In this document: piece by piece, positions 1-8,510 of the stretch | Numbering within the stretch: the stretch's first letter is position 1 | Layout: each line of letters begins with the position of its first letter | Source: Pelagicoccus sp. SDUM812002 | Lineage (GTDB): Bacteria > Verrucomicrobiota > Verrucomicrobiia > Opitutales > Opitutaceae | Length of the DNA: 64,000 bases | Assembly (NCBI RefSeq): GCF_031127835.1 | Contig: NZ_JARXHX010000005.1 | Coordinates: 62,001-126,000 of the forward strand | Reading direction: 5' to 3' | Notes under the pieces: model-generated | Databases searched by the model: none | What the model was told of the DNA's origin: nothing | The model's input: only the letters and a program-made list of their open reading frames with translations | Program-made: the position numbers and the translations under genes

Positions 1-1449
1 GGGGTGGTTTGAGTCGTCGATCTCTAGGTTTTTGATGACTATTTTCTCAGGTAGGTAGCAGGTGTAGCCGAAGTCGTGCTGGGTGGAGTTGCGTCCGCCA
101 ATTAGGCTAGCTCGTATAGGCCATCCGTTTGCGGGCACGAAACGGCAGTCACTAACCACAATAGTGCCTTCCCAGGTACTGCCGTAGTCAGGGCGAAGGT
201 TTATGAGGTGATATCCGTGAACGCTGGAATTCTCGAGGGTCAGGGTTCCCGTACCGATGGCGTTTATTCCCATGTGTCCGAGTGTAGAGTTGCGAATGGT
301 TGCGTTGGCGACTCCCATGTGAGCATCGAAGCGGGAAAGGGTACAGTTGTCGTATAGTAGGTTTTTGGAGAAATTTGAGCTCATCACACCCCAGTAGGTG
401 CGATCGTGGATATCGTTGGTCTGGCTACAATTGATGAAGGATACATTGAGGGAGCGGTTCACGATGATGTCGTAGCTCCCCATTTTGACGGGCTTCCCGG
501 CGGAGCCGATCGTGGCGTAGGTTTTCCGGCCGGTCAGGATCGTGTTCTTTACGGTAACGTATGAGCTATCCCGGATGTTGATAAATCCACCGTAAGGGGC
601 TCCTTGCTCGCCTTCGCCGATGACGCGATGCTCTAGGCCGTCGACTATGACGTTTGAACGTCGAATGGTCAGGTTTCGGTCGTAGTAGTTGTACTTCGAC
701 TCGTCCTGATTCGCGATTGTCGTGAATTTTCCACCTATGATTGAGAGATTCTCTTCGTCGATAGGGATGGCGGTACAATCGGTGATCTGCTCGAAGTCCC
801 AGATGATGGGAGCGTTACGATCGAGTTTTCCATTCTTATCGACCACAAAGATGTCTGTTTGGGCCGACCCATTGTTTTGGTTCAGGCCGTATCTTATGTA
901 GCGCTTGGTGTCAGAGTCGGTGACGGTGATCAGGCAGGGTCCGGGAAGGTCAACCCTTATGCGCTTCTGATTTCGCCTGAGAGAAGTGAGGCCTTTGAGT
1001 TCGAATGCTTTTAGTTTCGAGCGGACTTCGAAGATGGGAGCGTCTTTATTCTCAACCTCAGTGTCGTCGATAATGAAGGAAGCGTCTCCGAAGTTGGTGT
1101 CGGTTTGGACGATTGCTTTTCGTTCTCGGCCTCCGATGTAGTAAGTGGCCCCAGCGTCCGCTTGCACCTTGAGGTTGCTTTGGTTCGCGTACGCATGAGT
1201 GGCAGCGATTGCGTTTGAGTCATCGGTCTGTCCGTCGCCGATGGCCCCGAAATCGCTGTAGCGGACGTGACCCGCACTTTGGAACGCAGCTGCGTCTGAG
1301 TCGGATACATTTAGGCTCAGGTCTCCGTTCTCTTGCTCCTGGACGTGCGTGTCGACGCTCGAAACAGAAATTGATACGCTGGGTGCGCTATGCGAGTTCA
1401 TTGTCACAAGGAAGAAAAGTGAGAGAATGAGGATAATGGTCCGTTTCAT
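1..1449 (-). CDS. Secreted pectate-lyase/glycosidase-type beta-helix protein (3' end beyond window)
   Basis: The reverse-strand frame is open from an ATG at 1449 to base 1 with no stop (483 codons), so the C-terminus lies outside the window. The N-terminus is a short basic stretch plus a hydrophobic segment (MKRTIILILSLFFLV), a typical Sec signal. At about residues 64-80 it has YSDFGAIGDGQTDDSNAI, the hallmark opening of Pectate_lyase_3/rhamnogalacturonase-type right-handed beta-helix domains. After it come many short Asn- and Ile/Val-rich strands of the kind that stack into beta-helix rungs. By family such proteins bind or cleave acidic or sulfated polysaccharides outside the cell. The substrate cannot be told here, and the catalytic part may be missing. 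No close upstream gene suggests an operon. Confidence 0.8.
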   Translation of the reverse strand, partial: MKRTIILILSLFFLVTMNSHSAPSVSISVSSVDTHVQEQENGDLSLNVSDSDAAAFQSAGHVRYSDFGAIGDGQTDDSNAIAATHAYANQSNLKVQADAGATYYIGGRERKAIVQTDTNFGDASFIIDDTEVENKDAPIFEVRSKLKAFELKGLTSLRRNQKRIRVDLPGPCLITVTDSDTKRYIRYGLNQNNGSAQTDIFVVDKNGKLDRNAPIIWDFEQITDCTAIPIDEENLSIIGGKFTTIANQDESKYNYYDRNLTIRRSNVIVDGLEHRVIGEGEQGAPYGGFINIRDSSYVTVKNTILTGRKTYATIGSAGKPVKMGSYDIIVNRSLNVSFINCSQTNDIHDRTYWGVMSSNFSKNLLYDNCTLSRFDAHMGVANATIRNSTLGHMGINAIGTGTLTLENSSVHGYHLINLRPDYGSTWEGTIVVSDCRFVPANGWPIRASLIGGRNSTQHDFGYTCYLPEKIVIKNLEIDDSNHP

Positions 1450-1776
1450 GGTGAGCAAATAGCGGAATGGTCAGTCTGATGGGGGAGCTTCTGAGTTTAC
1501 TCTCTCGAGGATTTGATTGAGCGCAAGGTTTCGCCGGCCGCGATCGCTTCTGAGAAGCGTAGGTGTAAGCGCTTTTTGGATATTGGATCGCGATAGGTCG
1601 TGGCTGGTGCCTCCAATTGCGGGTTCGACGATGGAGCTCCTTTTCAGAGCCTACGGCGCGCTCGGTCCGAGCCTGCATTCGAAAATCACAAGCCAGCCTG
1701 GATAAATGATTCGGATTTAGCTGCTCGTGGGCAGTCGGATCGCCCGTTTTACAGCAGCGGCTGACAAGTGGCCCTG
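1450..1776. other. Gene-free stretch
   Basis: This 327-base gap lies between two reverse-strand genes. Frames through it are short and lack family signatures. No clear terminator or repeat was seen. The promoter of the beta-helix gene must lie in its left part. Confidence 0.5.
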
Positions 1777-2052
1777 TCAGGTTTGGACCGCTATCCCTTT
1801 CGGGCCTTTTCGGTGGCGTTTGAAGAGAGTTCGGTGCTTGGTCACGCGGGAGGAGACGCGGGCTCGCCATAGATTGAAGCTGCGACGCTTCAGGTTTCTA
1901 CGCATCAAGCAAATGACTTCGGCCTCGGTGAGGCCTGTCTTGTCATTGATGGTTTCGAAGGTCGTCCGGTCGTGCCAGGCCATCCGGATAACCTTGTCGA
2001 CCGTTTCAGGTCTCCGCTCGATATGCTTAACGGTATCTGGTGCTGAACTCAT
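1777..2052 (-). CDS. DUF2805 / TIGR03643 family small basic protein
   Basis: A 91-residue protein with the core MAWHDRTTFETI, then TGLTEAEVICLMRRNLK and FNLWRARVSSRVTKH. This is the conserved pattern of the TIGR03643/DUF2805 family. The middle looks like a helix-turn-helix (a segment resembling sigma-70 region 4 or a small HTH), and the C-terminal half is strongly basic, so nucleic-acid binding is plausible, but no function has been established for the family. The length is typical. The gene stands alone, with a 122-base gap to the reverse-strand gene upstream of it. Confidence 0.85.
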   Translation of the reverse strand: MSSAPDTVKHIERRPETVDKVIRMAWHDRTTFETINDKTGLTEAEVICLMRRNLKRRSFNLWRARVSSRVTKHRTLFKRHRKGPKGIAVQT

Positions 2053-2174
2053 TCAAGTTTGGCTTGTTGCGATGGCTAGGCAGGCGTGACCTTAGGGAAA
2101 CGCATTTGGATAGAACTGTATTGCGTGGGCGGGTGTACCGTCCGCTTGCCTGGAGGCATGTTTTCCTTCTTCGC

Positions 2175-3347
2175 TCAACCTGTTTGCGGGAACGAGTGGA
2201 TAGCTTCCGATAGCTTCTCGATGTCCTCTTGGCGGTGTGTGGCGTTGATGATGAGGCGGGTGAGGGGGCTTGTTGCCTGAGTTGGGTATTGAAAGCGAGT
2301 GATGAGAATGTTTTCAGTTTCTAGATGATCAGCGAGCTTTGGGTTTTTCAGGGAAAAGGCTGGATGGCCTGAGTTGTATTCAAAAAACGGATCTACTTCG
2401 ATCAATGATTTGAAGAGCTCGATATTTTGCCGAAGGGAGTCAAGGCGTTCTCGGTAAAGATTTTTCGCTTCCAGAAAGGTAGCGATGTTAGCGGGCGAAG
2501 CTGGGGAAGCTCCGGTGAACTGGGGAGTGTGTCTGATTTGGGTGATACGTTTCTTTGTCGCTAGTATTGCCCCGACTTGTAGGCCAAACGCTTTGTTAAG
2601 GGAGCCGCAGACGATGAGTTCTTTTGCTCCGAGGTTACTCAAGGCTTCAAATGAGCCCTTGCCGTCTTTGCCAACAACGCCGAAGCCGTGGGAGTCGTCT
2701 ACCACGAGAATTAGCTTTTCTAGGGGAAATGAGTGAAGGATATCGTAGTCAGGATAGTGATTCCCGTGAAAGTCTATGCTGTCGAGCAGGAGGACCGAAC
2801 TCTCGGATTTTTGCATCCGAGAATTGAGAATTGTAGTTAAATCTTGGATATTCGAGATCTTGCTTTCCCTGCTCTCGACGTGTAGAGCGGGGTGCGTATT
2901 AGGTAGATGGAAGAGCTTGCACCCTTCCTCTAGGAGGCTTTGGCAAACCAGTTGTCCCGCGAGATAACCGGAAGACAGGGTTAGAGAGTCCTCGGCTCCG
3001 AACCAATCGGCAAGATACTTTTCGGCATCCTCATAAATAGAAATGCGCACGTTAGAGTTTCTCGATGCTCCATAAGAGGTTCCGTAACGTCGGATGTTGG
3101 AGATTAGTATTTCTTGGAACGAGCTCTCCGTTTGCACTCCTAGATAAGCAGTGCCCCCAAAATAGAGCCATGGTTGGCTCTTTGTTTCTATGGTCCTTCC
3201 AGGGAAGTCTGATGTGTGTGTCGGTTCCACTCGAAGTGAATATGAGGGGCTGAAATTGTAAATCCAGTCCAGATTCCGTGTGGGGTAAAACGCTGCCCCT
3301 CTGCAGGTCGCAATAATACTATAAAACCTTAATATAATTTTAAACAT
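2175..3347 (-). CDS. BioF/KBL-like fold-type I PLP-dependent acyltransferase or aminotransferase
   Basis: About 390 residues, the usual size of the alpha-oxoamine synthase group (BioF, Kbl, CqsA, SPT). Seen: LYFGGTAYLG near the N-terminus (the substrate-loop region), GTSYGASRNSN, the PLP-ring and aspartate region VVDDSHGFGVVGKDGKGS, and the lysine motif CGSLNKAFG, where K would bind PLP. Such enzymes condense an acyl-CoA or acyl-carrier thioester with an amino acid. No biotin or sphingolipid genes flank it, so the product is unknown. The first ~25 residues (from an ATG at 3347) look unlike the family. A later GTG near 3227 would also preserve the core, and no strong ribosome-binding site decides between them. 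Confidence 0.8.
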   Translation of the reverse strand: MFKIILRFYSIIATCRGAAFYPTRNLDWIYNFSPSYSLRVEPTHTSDFPGRTIETKSQPWLYFGGTAYLGVQTESSFQEILISNIRRYGTSYGASRNSNVRISIYEDAEKYLADWFGAEDSLTLSSGYLAGQLVCQSLLEEGCKLFHLPNTHPALHVESRESKISNIQDLTTILNSRMQKSESSVLLLDSIDFHGNHYPDYDILHSFPLEKLILVVDDSHGFGVVGKDGKGSFEALSNLGAKELIVCGSLNKAFGLQVGAILATKKRITQIRHTPQFTGASPASPANIATFLEAKNLYRERLDSLRQNIELFKSLIEVDPFFEYNSGHPAFSLKNPKLADHLETENILITRFQYPTQATSPLTRLIINATHRQEDIEKLSEAIHSFPQTG

Positions 3348-3690
3348 GCTTTCGTCGGGTATCCGTAAAAGATGTCGTTAGGCGTGGCCCGACTGCGTGC
3401 TTCCGCAATAAAGGAAAACATCACCGAAAACGAACCGATCGTTGACGTTTCTGGAATTTGTTTCCTTGAGAATACAGGGGTGCCTGCGCTCAAAAACGTC
3501 CATGTTCCCTCTTGCCGCCAAACCTATGTCGGATAGCAGATCCGCGCGCCGGATTCTAAATAAGTTAGTGAATTGCTATAAACTCATCTCAGATTTAAGG
3601 ATATCGACAAAGAGCGATGAATCTATTCGATTGGTCATTCGAACTGAGGTCTAAAATCTACGCAAAGCTTGCGTTATAAAATATGCCAAC
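3348..3690. other. Gene-free divergent stretch
   Basis: 343 bases between the reverse PLP-enzyme gene and the forward membrane-protein gene, so both promoters should lie here. A 70-codon forward frame (3442-3654) has no recognisable features and I do not call it a gene. A small hairpin (6-bp arms, ACGCAA/TTGCGT) sits about 25 bases before the next start codon. Confidence 0.45.
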
Positions 3691-4050
3691 ATGAGCCCTA
3701 ATACCCGCATCTATGCCCTGTTTTTTGCTTTTTCTGCGAGTTTAGCTTCGTTGTTTTTCATTCCGAAGTGGATCGTGGGAGATGAAACGGGTCTCGCGGG
3801 AGGTGGAATCGCGGGAGTCGCGGTCTTAGGGATTCTTTTCGTTTCTGCGATACTAGCCCTTACTGTTTTAGTAATTACCATAGTGACGCGGGATAAAACG
3901 ACGATTCCTGCAAAAGTCTTCGGGACGCTGCCGTTGCTAGTCTCCGTTTGCCTGGGCCTAGTGTTGGTGATTAAGATGTCTCAAGACGTCGCACAAGGCC
4001 AGTCATCGTCAGGTGACCCGATACCTGTGACCGCGCCCATCGATTACTAA
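3691..4050 (+). CDS. Small integral membrane protein of unknown function
   Basis: 119 residues with three clear hydrophobic segments at about residues 7-25, 37-66 and 79-96. Between them are a Gly-rich turn (GLAGGGIAGVAVLG) and a short basic loop (TRDKTT). The C-terminal tail is polar (SSSGDPIPVTAPIDY). There is no signal-peptide cleavage site, and the first segment is probably a membrane anchor. No family is recognised. The gene ends 139 bases before the DUF2911 gene and may or may not share its transcript. Confidence 0.65.
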   Translation: MSPNTRIYALFFAFSASLASLFFIPKWIVGDETGLAGGGIAGVAVLGILFVSAILALTVLVITIVTRDKTTIPAKVFGTLPLLVSVCLGLVLVIKMSQDVAQGQSSSGDPIPVTAPIDY

Positions 4051-4189
4051 GTCAGCGTTAGAGAGTGACGGCTCTGCAAGGAGTAAGAGTGGTGACCTTC
4101 CTTTATTTTGAAGGGTGGAAAGTTGGTTTGGGGTACGACATTTATTGCAACAAAAGTTGATCGATAACCCTAATCCCCGCTCTACCATC

Positions 4190-5041
4190 ATGATCCGTTT
4201 CGCCTTCCTCTTCTCTGTCGTTTTCTTAGTCCACTCGAGCTTGTTCGCGGATGTTATGCCGGTTCCGGTAAGCCTGCGTTCAACTGTTTCCCAGGAGGTA
4301 GGAAAGACGACTATCGTAATTGACTACTCGCGTCCCAACGCGAATGGACGCGAGCTATTTGGAGGACTTGTCCCGTACGGTGAGGTCTGGCGGTCGGGCG
4401 CAAATCAGTGCACCAAGTTGGAGGCGGATACGGAGGTTCAAATCGGCGGTGTAAATCTGCCGGCAGGGCGATACGGCTTTTTTGCCATTCCTCAAGAGAG
4501 TGAATGGACGATCATCGTAAATTCCGATGCGGAGCAGTTCGGTGCCTTTAGCTACGATTCGGAAAAGGATGTGCTACGGTTTTCAGCGGATGCCAAAAGT
4601 AGCGAAGAATACGTTGAAACTCTCGAATTTTCATTTGTTGACGTAGCTAACAATGCCGCCGTCCTTGAATTGAGGTGGGGCAATACCGTGGTAGGCTTTC
4701 CTGTCTCGGTTACTGAAGAGAATAACCATCGGCAGATGATGAAGGACATTCGGAAGGATGTGATTGAGGCCGGTGATCCTCACTGGGCCAACATGGGTGA
4801 AGCGGCACGCTACTATGTGCGTGAAGACAAGGATCTAGAGCAAGCAGCGGTTTGGTACCGGAAGAGTTTGGATCAGAACGCTGACGCTTATTGGCTGTCA
4901 GTCGAATTGGCGAATGTCCTCAAAACGCTTGGCAGGGTCGAGGAGGCAAAGGCGACTCTGGAAGCTGCTTTAGTCACGACGAAACAGCTTGGAGACTCTC
5001 AAGGGATTGCTTGGGTGGAAGGTCAGATTTCTCAGCTCTGA
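4190..5041 (+). CDS. Exported DUF2911 domain protein with C-terminal TPR-like helices
   Basis: 283 residues from the ATG at 4190. An upstream in-frame start at 4115 is rejected because the signal peptide (MIRFAFLFSVVFLVHSSLFA) begins exactly at 4190. After cleavage comes the DUF2911 domain, with the family hallmarks IVIDYSRPNANGRELFGGLV, YGEVWRSGANQ and LPAGRYGFFAIP. The C-terminal third is helical and TPR-like (AAVWYRKSLDQNADAYW, then LANVLKTLGRVEEAKATLE). DUF2911 proteins are periplasmic or secreted beta-sandwich proteins with no established activity. The length matches two-part members of the family. Confidence 0.9.
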   Translation: MIRFAFLFSVVFLVHSSLFADVMPVPVSLRSTVSQEVGKTTIVIDYSRPNANGRELFGGLVPYGEVWRSGANQCTKLEADTEVQIGGVNLPAGRYGFFAIPQESEWTIIVNSDAEQFGAFSYDSEKDVLRFSADAKSSEEYVETLEFSFVDVANNAAVLELRWGNTVVGFPVSVTEENNHRQMMKDIRKDVIEAGDPHWANMGEAARYYVREDKDLEQAAVWYRKSLDQNADAYWLSVELANVLKTLGRVEEAKATLEAALVTTKQLGDSQGIAWVEGQISQL

Positions 5042-5221
5042 TTGAAGAGAGATCTTTTAGAGTCGTATTGAAGGAGGAGGTTGAGCGCCAACCACACCAT
5101 CGTGAGCAGCACGCTCCCGTGCCTCTACCTTGCCAGTTCAGTTCTCCGCCAAGCGCGACTGGCCGGATACCCAACGGCCTCCGAATCATTCGCGGATCCG
5201 ATGCAGTGATTCTTGGTCCAA

Positions 5222-5917
5222 TTAAGGGCGTCGAACTCTGTAGAGAGAGCCGGTATTGCTTTCCTTTTCCTCTGCGGAGATCACGATCGGACTTTCCGGT
5301 TGTGGGGACAGGTCCGTCCACTCTTCTCCATCTTCGCTCGCTTGCAACACTCCGAGGAAATCGAGCTTCACCTTGTTATGGGTGTAATATGATACGCCGA
5401 TGCTTGGAGATTCGAAGATTTCTATCTTCAGCTGCCCGTAGTTATCCTCCAGGAGGTTGTCAGGGAATCTTAGCTGAAGGGCTTCGCCAATCCCTTCGAC
5501 GATGTATTCGTAGGTATGGTCGTTGCGGTACTCGTTCAAGCTAGGGTTGAAAGCGACCCAGTCTGTCCCGTTCCAGTAGAGCAGGGAACTGGGGACTGGA
5601 AGATCATGCTCAACGTCGGAGCAAAACGAAGATTTGACTGGATAAGCGAAAATGAAAGCTGGGTCCATATACGCTTTGCCGTTTTCTGTATCTTCACTCG
5701 GGAACCGTACTGTATCCTCTGGAGTGCCGCCGCATACGTTCTGGTCCGCCCATTTGCTCCATGTCCCACTAATAACGATTCGATAGCCTTTCCCAGCCTC
5801 TAGAACGGTGCTTCCCTGGGAAGCGCCAACCTTCGCGTCAGCGTAAAATGTTTCGACCTCTGCCATCAGGCCACTGACGAGCGATAATGGAAGCAAGAGC
5901 TTCAAGAGTGATTTCAT
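5222..5917 (-). CDS. Exported protein with C-terminal W...YRVR tail module, function unknown
   Basis: 231 residues starting with a signal peptide (MKSLLKLLLPLSLVSGLMA). The mature N-terminal part (EVETFYADAKVGASQGSTVL, then GKGYRIVISGTWSKWAD) looks like a beta-sandwich. It has two cysteines near residues 62 and 98 that could form a disulfide. The end (LGVLQASEDGEEWTDLSPQ ... SLYRVRRP) fits a tail pattern seen in several other exported proteins of this window. No enzymatic motif is recognised. The gene converges on the DUF2911 gene, with 180 bases between stops. Confidence 0.75.
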   Translation of the reverse strand: MKSLLKLLLPLSLVSGLMAEVETFYADAKVGASQGSTVLEAGKGYRIVISGTWSKWADQNVCGGTPEDTVRFPSEDTENGKAYMDPAFIFAYPVKSSFCSDVEHDLPVPSSLLYWNGTDWVAFNPSLNEYRNDHTYEYIVEGIGEALQLRFPDNLLEDNYGQLKIEIFESPSIGVSYYTHNKVKLDFLGVLQASEDGEEWTDLSPQPESPIVISAEEKESNTGSLYRVRRP

Positions 5918-6156
5918 ATGTGAAGTTTGTCTCAGTTGGATGATTGCCTTACAGACAAACCAGTAGAGGTTTGGATCCCGTTAGAGTGAATTTAAGAGTT
6001 CACATCATGCCAGAGCTATCTGAGGTTCAAGAAAGAACTTCCACTACCTTGAACGGCTTTTTGCGCTATCACTTGTTGCCTTGTAACTGAATTGCGGTGC
6101 TAGCGACTGAGGCGTATACCCCGCTTTTTAGAGGATTGAAGAAAGATTTCGACGCG

Positions 6157-6172
6157 TGAGGAATATTCCTCA
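6157..6172. promoter_or_regulatory. Perfect 16-base palindrome, possible operator
   Basis: TGAGGAATATTCCTCA is its own reverse complement. It lies 260 bases before the SGNH gene and 240 bases before the divergent exported-protein gene, where a dimeric regulator could bind. No U-tract follows it, so a terminator is unlikely. There is only one copy, so the assignment is weak. Confidence 0.3.
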
Positions 6173-6298
6173 TTTTCTGCATTTGAGTGTCCGATTTTTA
6201 GAAGTCTTTTGTATAGTTAGTTCGGGTCCCGTGCATCGGAAAGCTCGCCGGAGCTGAATCGTTTCCCCTTAGCCTCTGCCATCAATATCTTTGACCTT

Positions 6299-6323
6299 AG
6301 CGACTGCCCCTTGGCAGGTCGCT
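6299..6323 (+). other. Stable hairpin upstream of the SGNH-carbamoyltransferase operon
   Basis: Arms AGCGACTGCC and GGCAGGTCGCT pair with a single-base bulge around a four-base loop. A weak T-rich run (CTCTTTTC) follows within ten bases. It could be an attenuator or leader hairpin of the operon that starts at 6432, or an old terminator. Confidence 0.4.
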
Positions 6324-6431
6324 GTGTCTCTTTTCGTTGACCTCGCTTCCCGCCACTGAGTTAAAACGAGTCCTTGCCCTTGCCAATCTCACTGGCGATT
6401 TGGGACAACACCACCCTTTCGAAATTCACCC

Positions 6432-8510
6432 ATGTCCAAACCTAAGTTCCGCTCCCGCCGTGTTTGGTTTTTTAAGCTTACCTTGGTCGTCCTAGCACCT
6501 CTCGTTTTCTTCGTCGGGTTGGAGCTGTCTTTGCGGTTGTTTGGATTCGGGCGCGACACGCGATTCTTCGTCCCGGACGAAGAATTAGGAGGAAGTATTT
6601 ATCGAACGAACCCTCGTTACACCGAGCTCTTCTTTCCCGCTTCCTTCGGACTAAAACCGTTTAATTTTCGCATCGATCGCAAGAAATCCGCCGGCGTGAA
6701 ACGGGTGTTTCTTGTCGGTGAATCAGCTGCCATGGGAGTGCCTGAACCTGGGTTTGGGATGGCACCACAGCTGGAGGCGATCCTCCGAAACGCATATCCA
6801 GATAAGGCAGTCGAGGTGTACAATCTTGGAATTACAGCCATCAATTCCCATGCGATTCTTCCCATTGTCGAGCAAGCTGCCGGGTTTGATCCGGATCTAT
6901 TCGTTTTCTACATCGGCAACAATGAGGTTGTGGGACCTTTTGGTCCTGGGTCCGCTATCACGGAAGAGTCGCCACCCTTGGCCTTCATGCGAGCGAGCTT
7001 GTGGCTTAAAGGCACCCGCACGGGCCAGCTTATAGAACGTCTAATCCGAGTGGTTGCCAGCAGATCGGAAGCGAACCGTGACTGGGGCGGTATGGAGATG
7101 TTTACGGAAGAAACAGTTCCCTCCGAGGACCCAAGGCTTGATCGGGTCTACCAAGATTTCGCGGCAAATTTGCGTGACATGCTGGAAGTCGCTGATGTGG
7201 CTGGCATTCCGAGCGTCGTATCCACGGTCGCTGTTAACCATCTCGACTGTGCTCCCTTTGCCTCCGTGGGCGAAGTTGACGCAGACGCGCATTTTCAACG
7301 TGGTCGCTCACTTTGGCAGGCCGGAGAATGGGAGGCAGCTGAGAAGGCGCTGCGTAATGCTCTAGAATTTGATGCTTTGCGTTTCAGGGCCGATGCAGAG
7401 ATCAACGATATCGTACGTCGAGCTACGAATGACTTCGAAAGCGCGACTCTCGTAGATGCCGCCGAATCCTTATTCCCCGGTGGGCGCGAATTATTTTTTG
7501 AGCACGTTCACCTGACCTTCGAGGGGAACTATGCGATCGCTCGGGAGTTAGCAGTCTCCGCCGGTCCTGTGCTGTATCCGGGATCCGCAGCAGGGCCATT
7601 CCTCGCATCCGAAGAAGTCGCCGATAAAATCGGTTTTACCGAAGTGGGCCGCTTAGCCCAATGGCAGGCGATGAACGCACTGGTGAACCGGCCACCCTTT
7701 ACCGGTCAATCGACTTACACTGAGGATCGAGCCTTCGCATTAAAAAAAATCCAAGCGCTAAGTGCAGGGATCTCGCCAACTGCGTTGGCCGAGGTGAGTG
7801 CAATCGTATCCGCCGGTCGCGATTTAAATCCAAAGTCCGCCTTTCTCGCTTTTCACGAGGCGAAAATAGCGATGCAGCTTTCAGATTACGAGAAGGCTCA
7901 GGAACTGGTAAGCGAGTATGAGAGGCTAGCACCTCGGGTTGCGGAAGTTAGAGTCTTCCAGGCCTATCTATATGCCCAGACCAACCAACCGAACAAAGCC
8001 GAGGAAGTGCTGGTTTCGACTGTCGAATCTGAACCCTTTTACTCGCAGAGTTATCAAGTGCTGGCCTCATTGTGGATCGCTCTTGGCCGTTTGGAGAAAG
8101 CGCAATCTATGTTTTCTAATTGGGTCGCTCAAATGCCAGACAACCGAAATGTAAGGCTTCCCTACGCGCAGGTATTGCTGGCTAGTGAAAATGAGCTCGG
8201 GGCGGCTGCTCAATGGGAGGCAGTGCTGGAGATCGCACCCGACGACGAACGGGCCTTACTTCCCCTGCTAGAGCACCTTTTTCGTGGTAACCGGTTTGAG
8301 GAAGCTCTAGATCGAATGCTAGCGGCTCATTCCTACAATCCTATGAACTTCTCGAACAATGATCGATTAGTTCAAGTGTATCAGCAACGTGGAGACGTTG
8401 AAACAACTTTGAAGTTCATGCGTGACCTGTTGGCGAGTGGACCGGTCTCGGCGGAGCTGAGACGCGAATACGAGGAGCTCGTTGATCAGCAAGCAAGGGC
8501 TGCGAAATGA
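6432..8510 (+). CDS. Membrane-anchored SGNH/GDSL-like protein with TPR repeats
   Basis: 692 residues. A signal anchor lies at about residues 13-37. The SGNH-type core follows: block I is VFLVGESAAMG (Ser98, with GES in place of GDS), then VYNLGITAINSH, FYIGNNEVVGPFG (block III Asn) and, much later, FFEHVHLTFEGNYAIA, which supplies the candidate catalytic His. TPR-like repeats fill the linker (AHFQRGRSLWQAGEWEAAEK) and the C-terminal 270 residues. Family relatives are lipid- or glycan-modifying acyl esterases or transferases facing the periplasm. It overlaps the carbamoyltransferase by 4 bases (ATGA), so the two are translationally coupled. Confidence 0.85.
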   Translation: MSKPKFRSRRVWFFKLTLVVLAPLVFFVGLELSLRLFGFGRDTRFFVPDEELGGSIYRTNPRYTELFFPASFGLKPFNFRIDRKKSAGVKRVFLVGESAAMGVPEPGFGMAPQLEAILRNAYPDKAVEVYNLGITAINSHAILPIVEQAAGFDPDLFVFYIGNNEVVGPFGPGSAITEESPPLAFMRASLWLKGTRTGQLIERLIRVVASRSEANRDWGGMEMFTEETVPSEDPRLDRVYQDFAANLRDMLEVADVAGIPSVVSTVAVNHLDCAPFASVGEVDADAHFQRGRSLWQAGEWEAAEKALRNALEFDALRFRADAEINDIVRRATNDFESATLVDAAESLFPGGRELFFEHVHLTFEGNYAIARELAVSAGPVLYPGSAAGPFLASEEVADKIGFTEVGRLAQWQAMNALVNRPPFTGQSTYTEDRAFALKKIQALSAGISPTALAEVSAIVSAGRDLNPKSAFLAFHEAKIAMQLSDYEKAQELVSEYERLAPRVAEVRVFQAYLYAQTNQPNKAEEVLVSTVESEPFYSQSYQVLASLWIALGRLEKAQSMFSNWVAQMPDNRNVRLPYAQVLLASENELGAAAQWEAVLEIAPDDERALLPLLEHLFRGNRFEEALDRMLAAHSYNPMNFSNNDRLVQVYQQRGDVETTLKFMRDLLASGPVSAELRREYEELVDQQARAAK

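Larger units (their letters stand above)
5918..6431. other. Long divergent intergenic region before the carbamoylation operon
   Basis: 514 bases hold promoters for the leftward exported protein and the rightward SGNH operon. They contain a perfect 16-base palindrome at 6157-6172 and a GC-rich hairpin at 6299-6323, both listed separately. No coding signal was seen. Confidence 0.5.

Noticed and set aside
3442-3654. 70-codon forward frame before the small membrane protein.
   Set aside because: No family or start evidence. Treated as intergenic.
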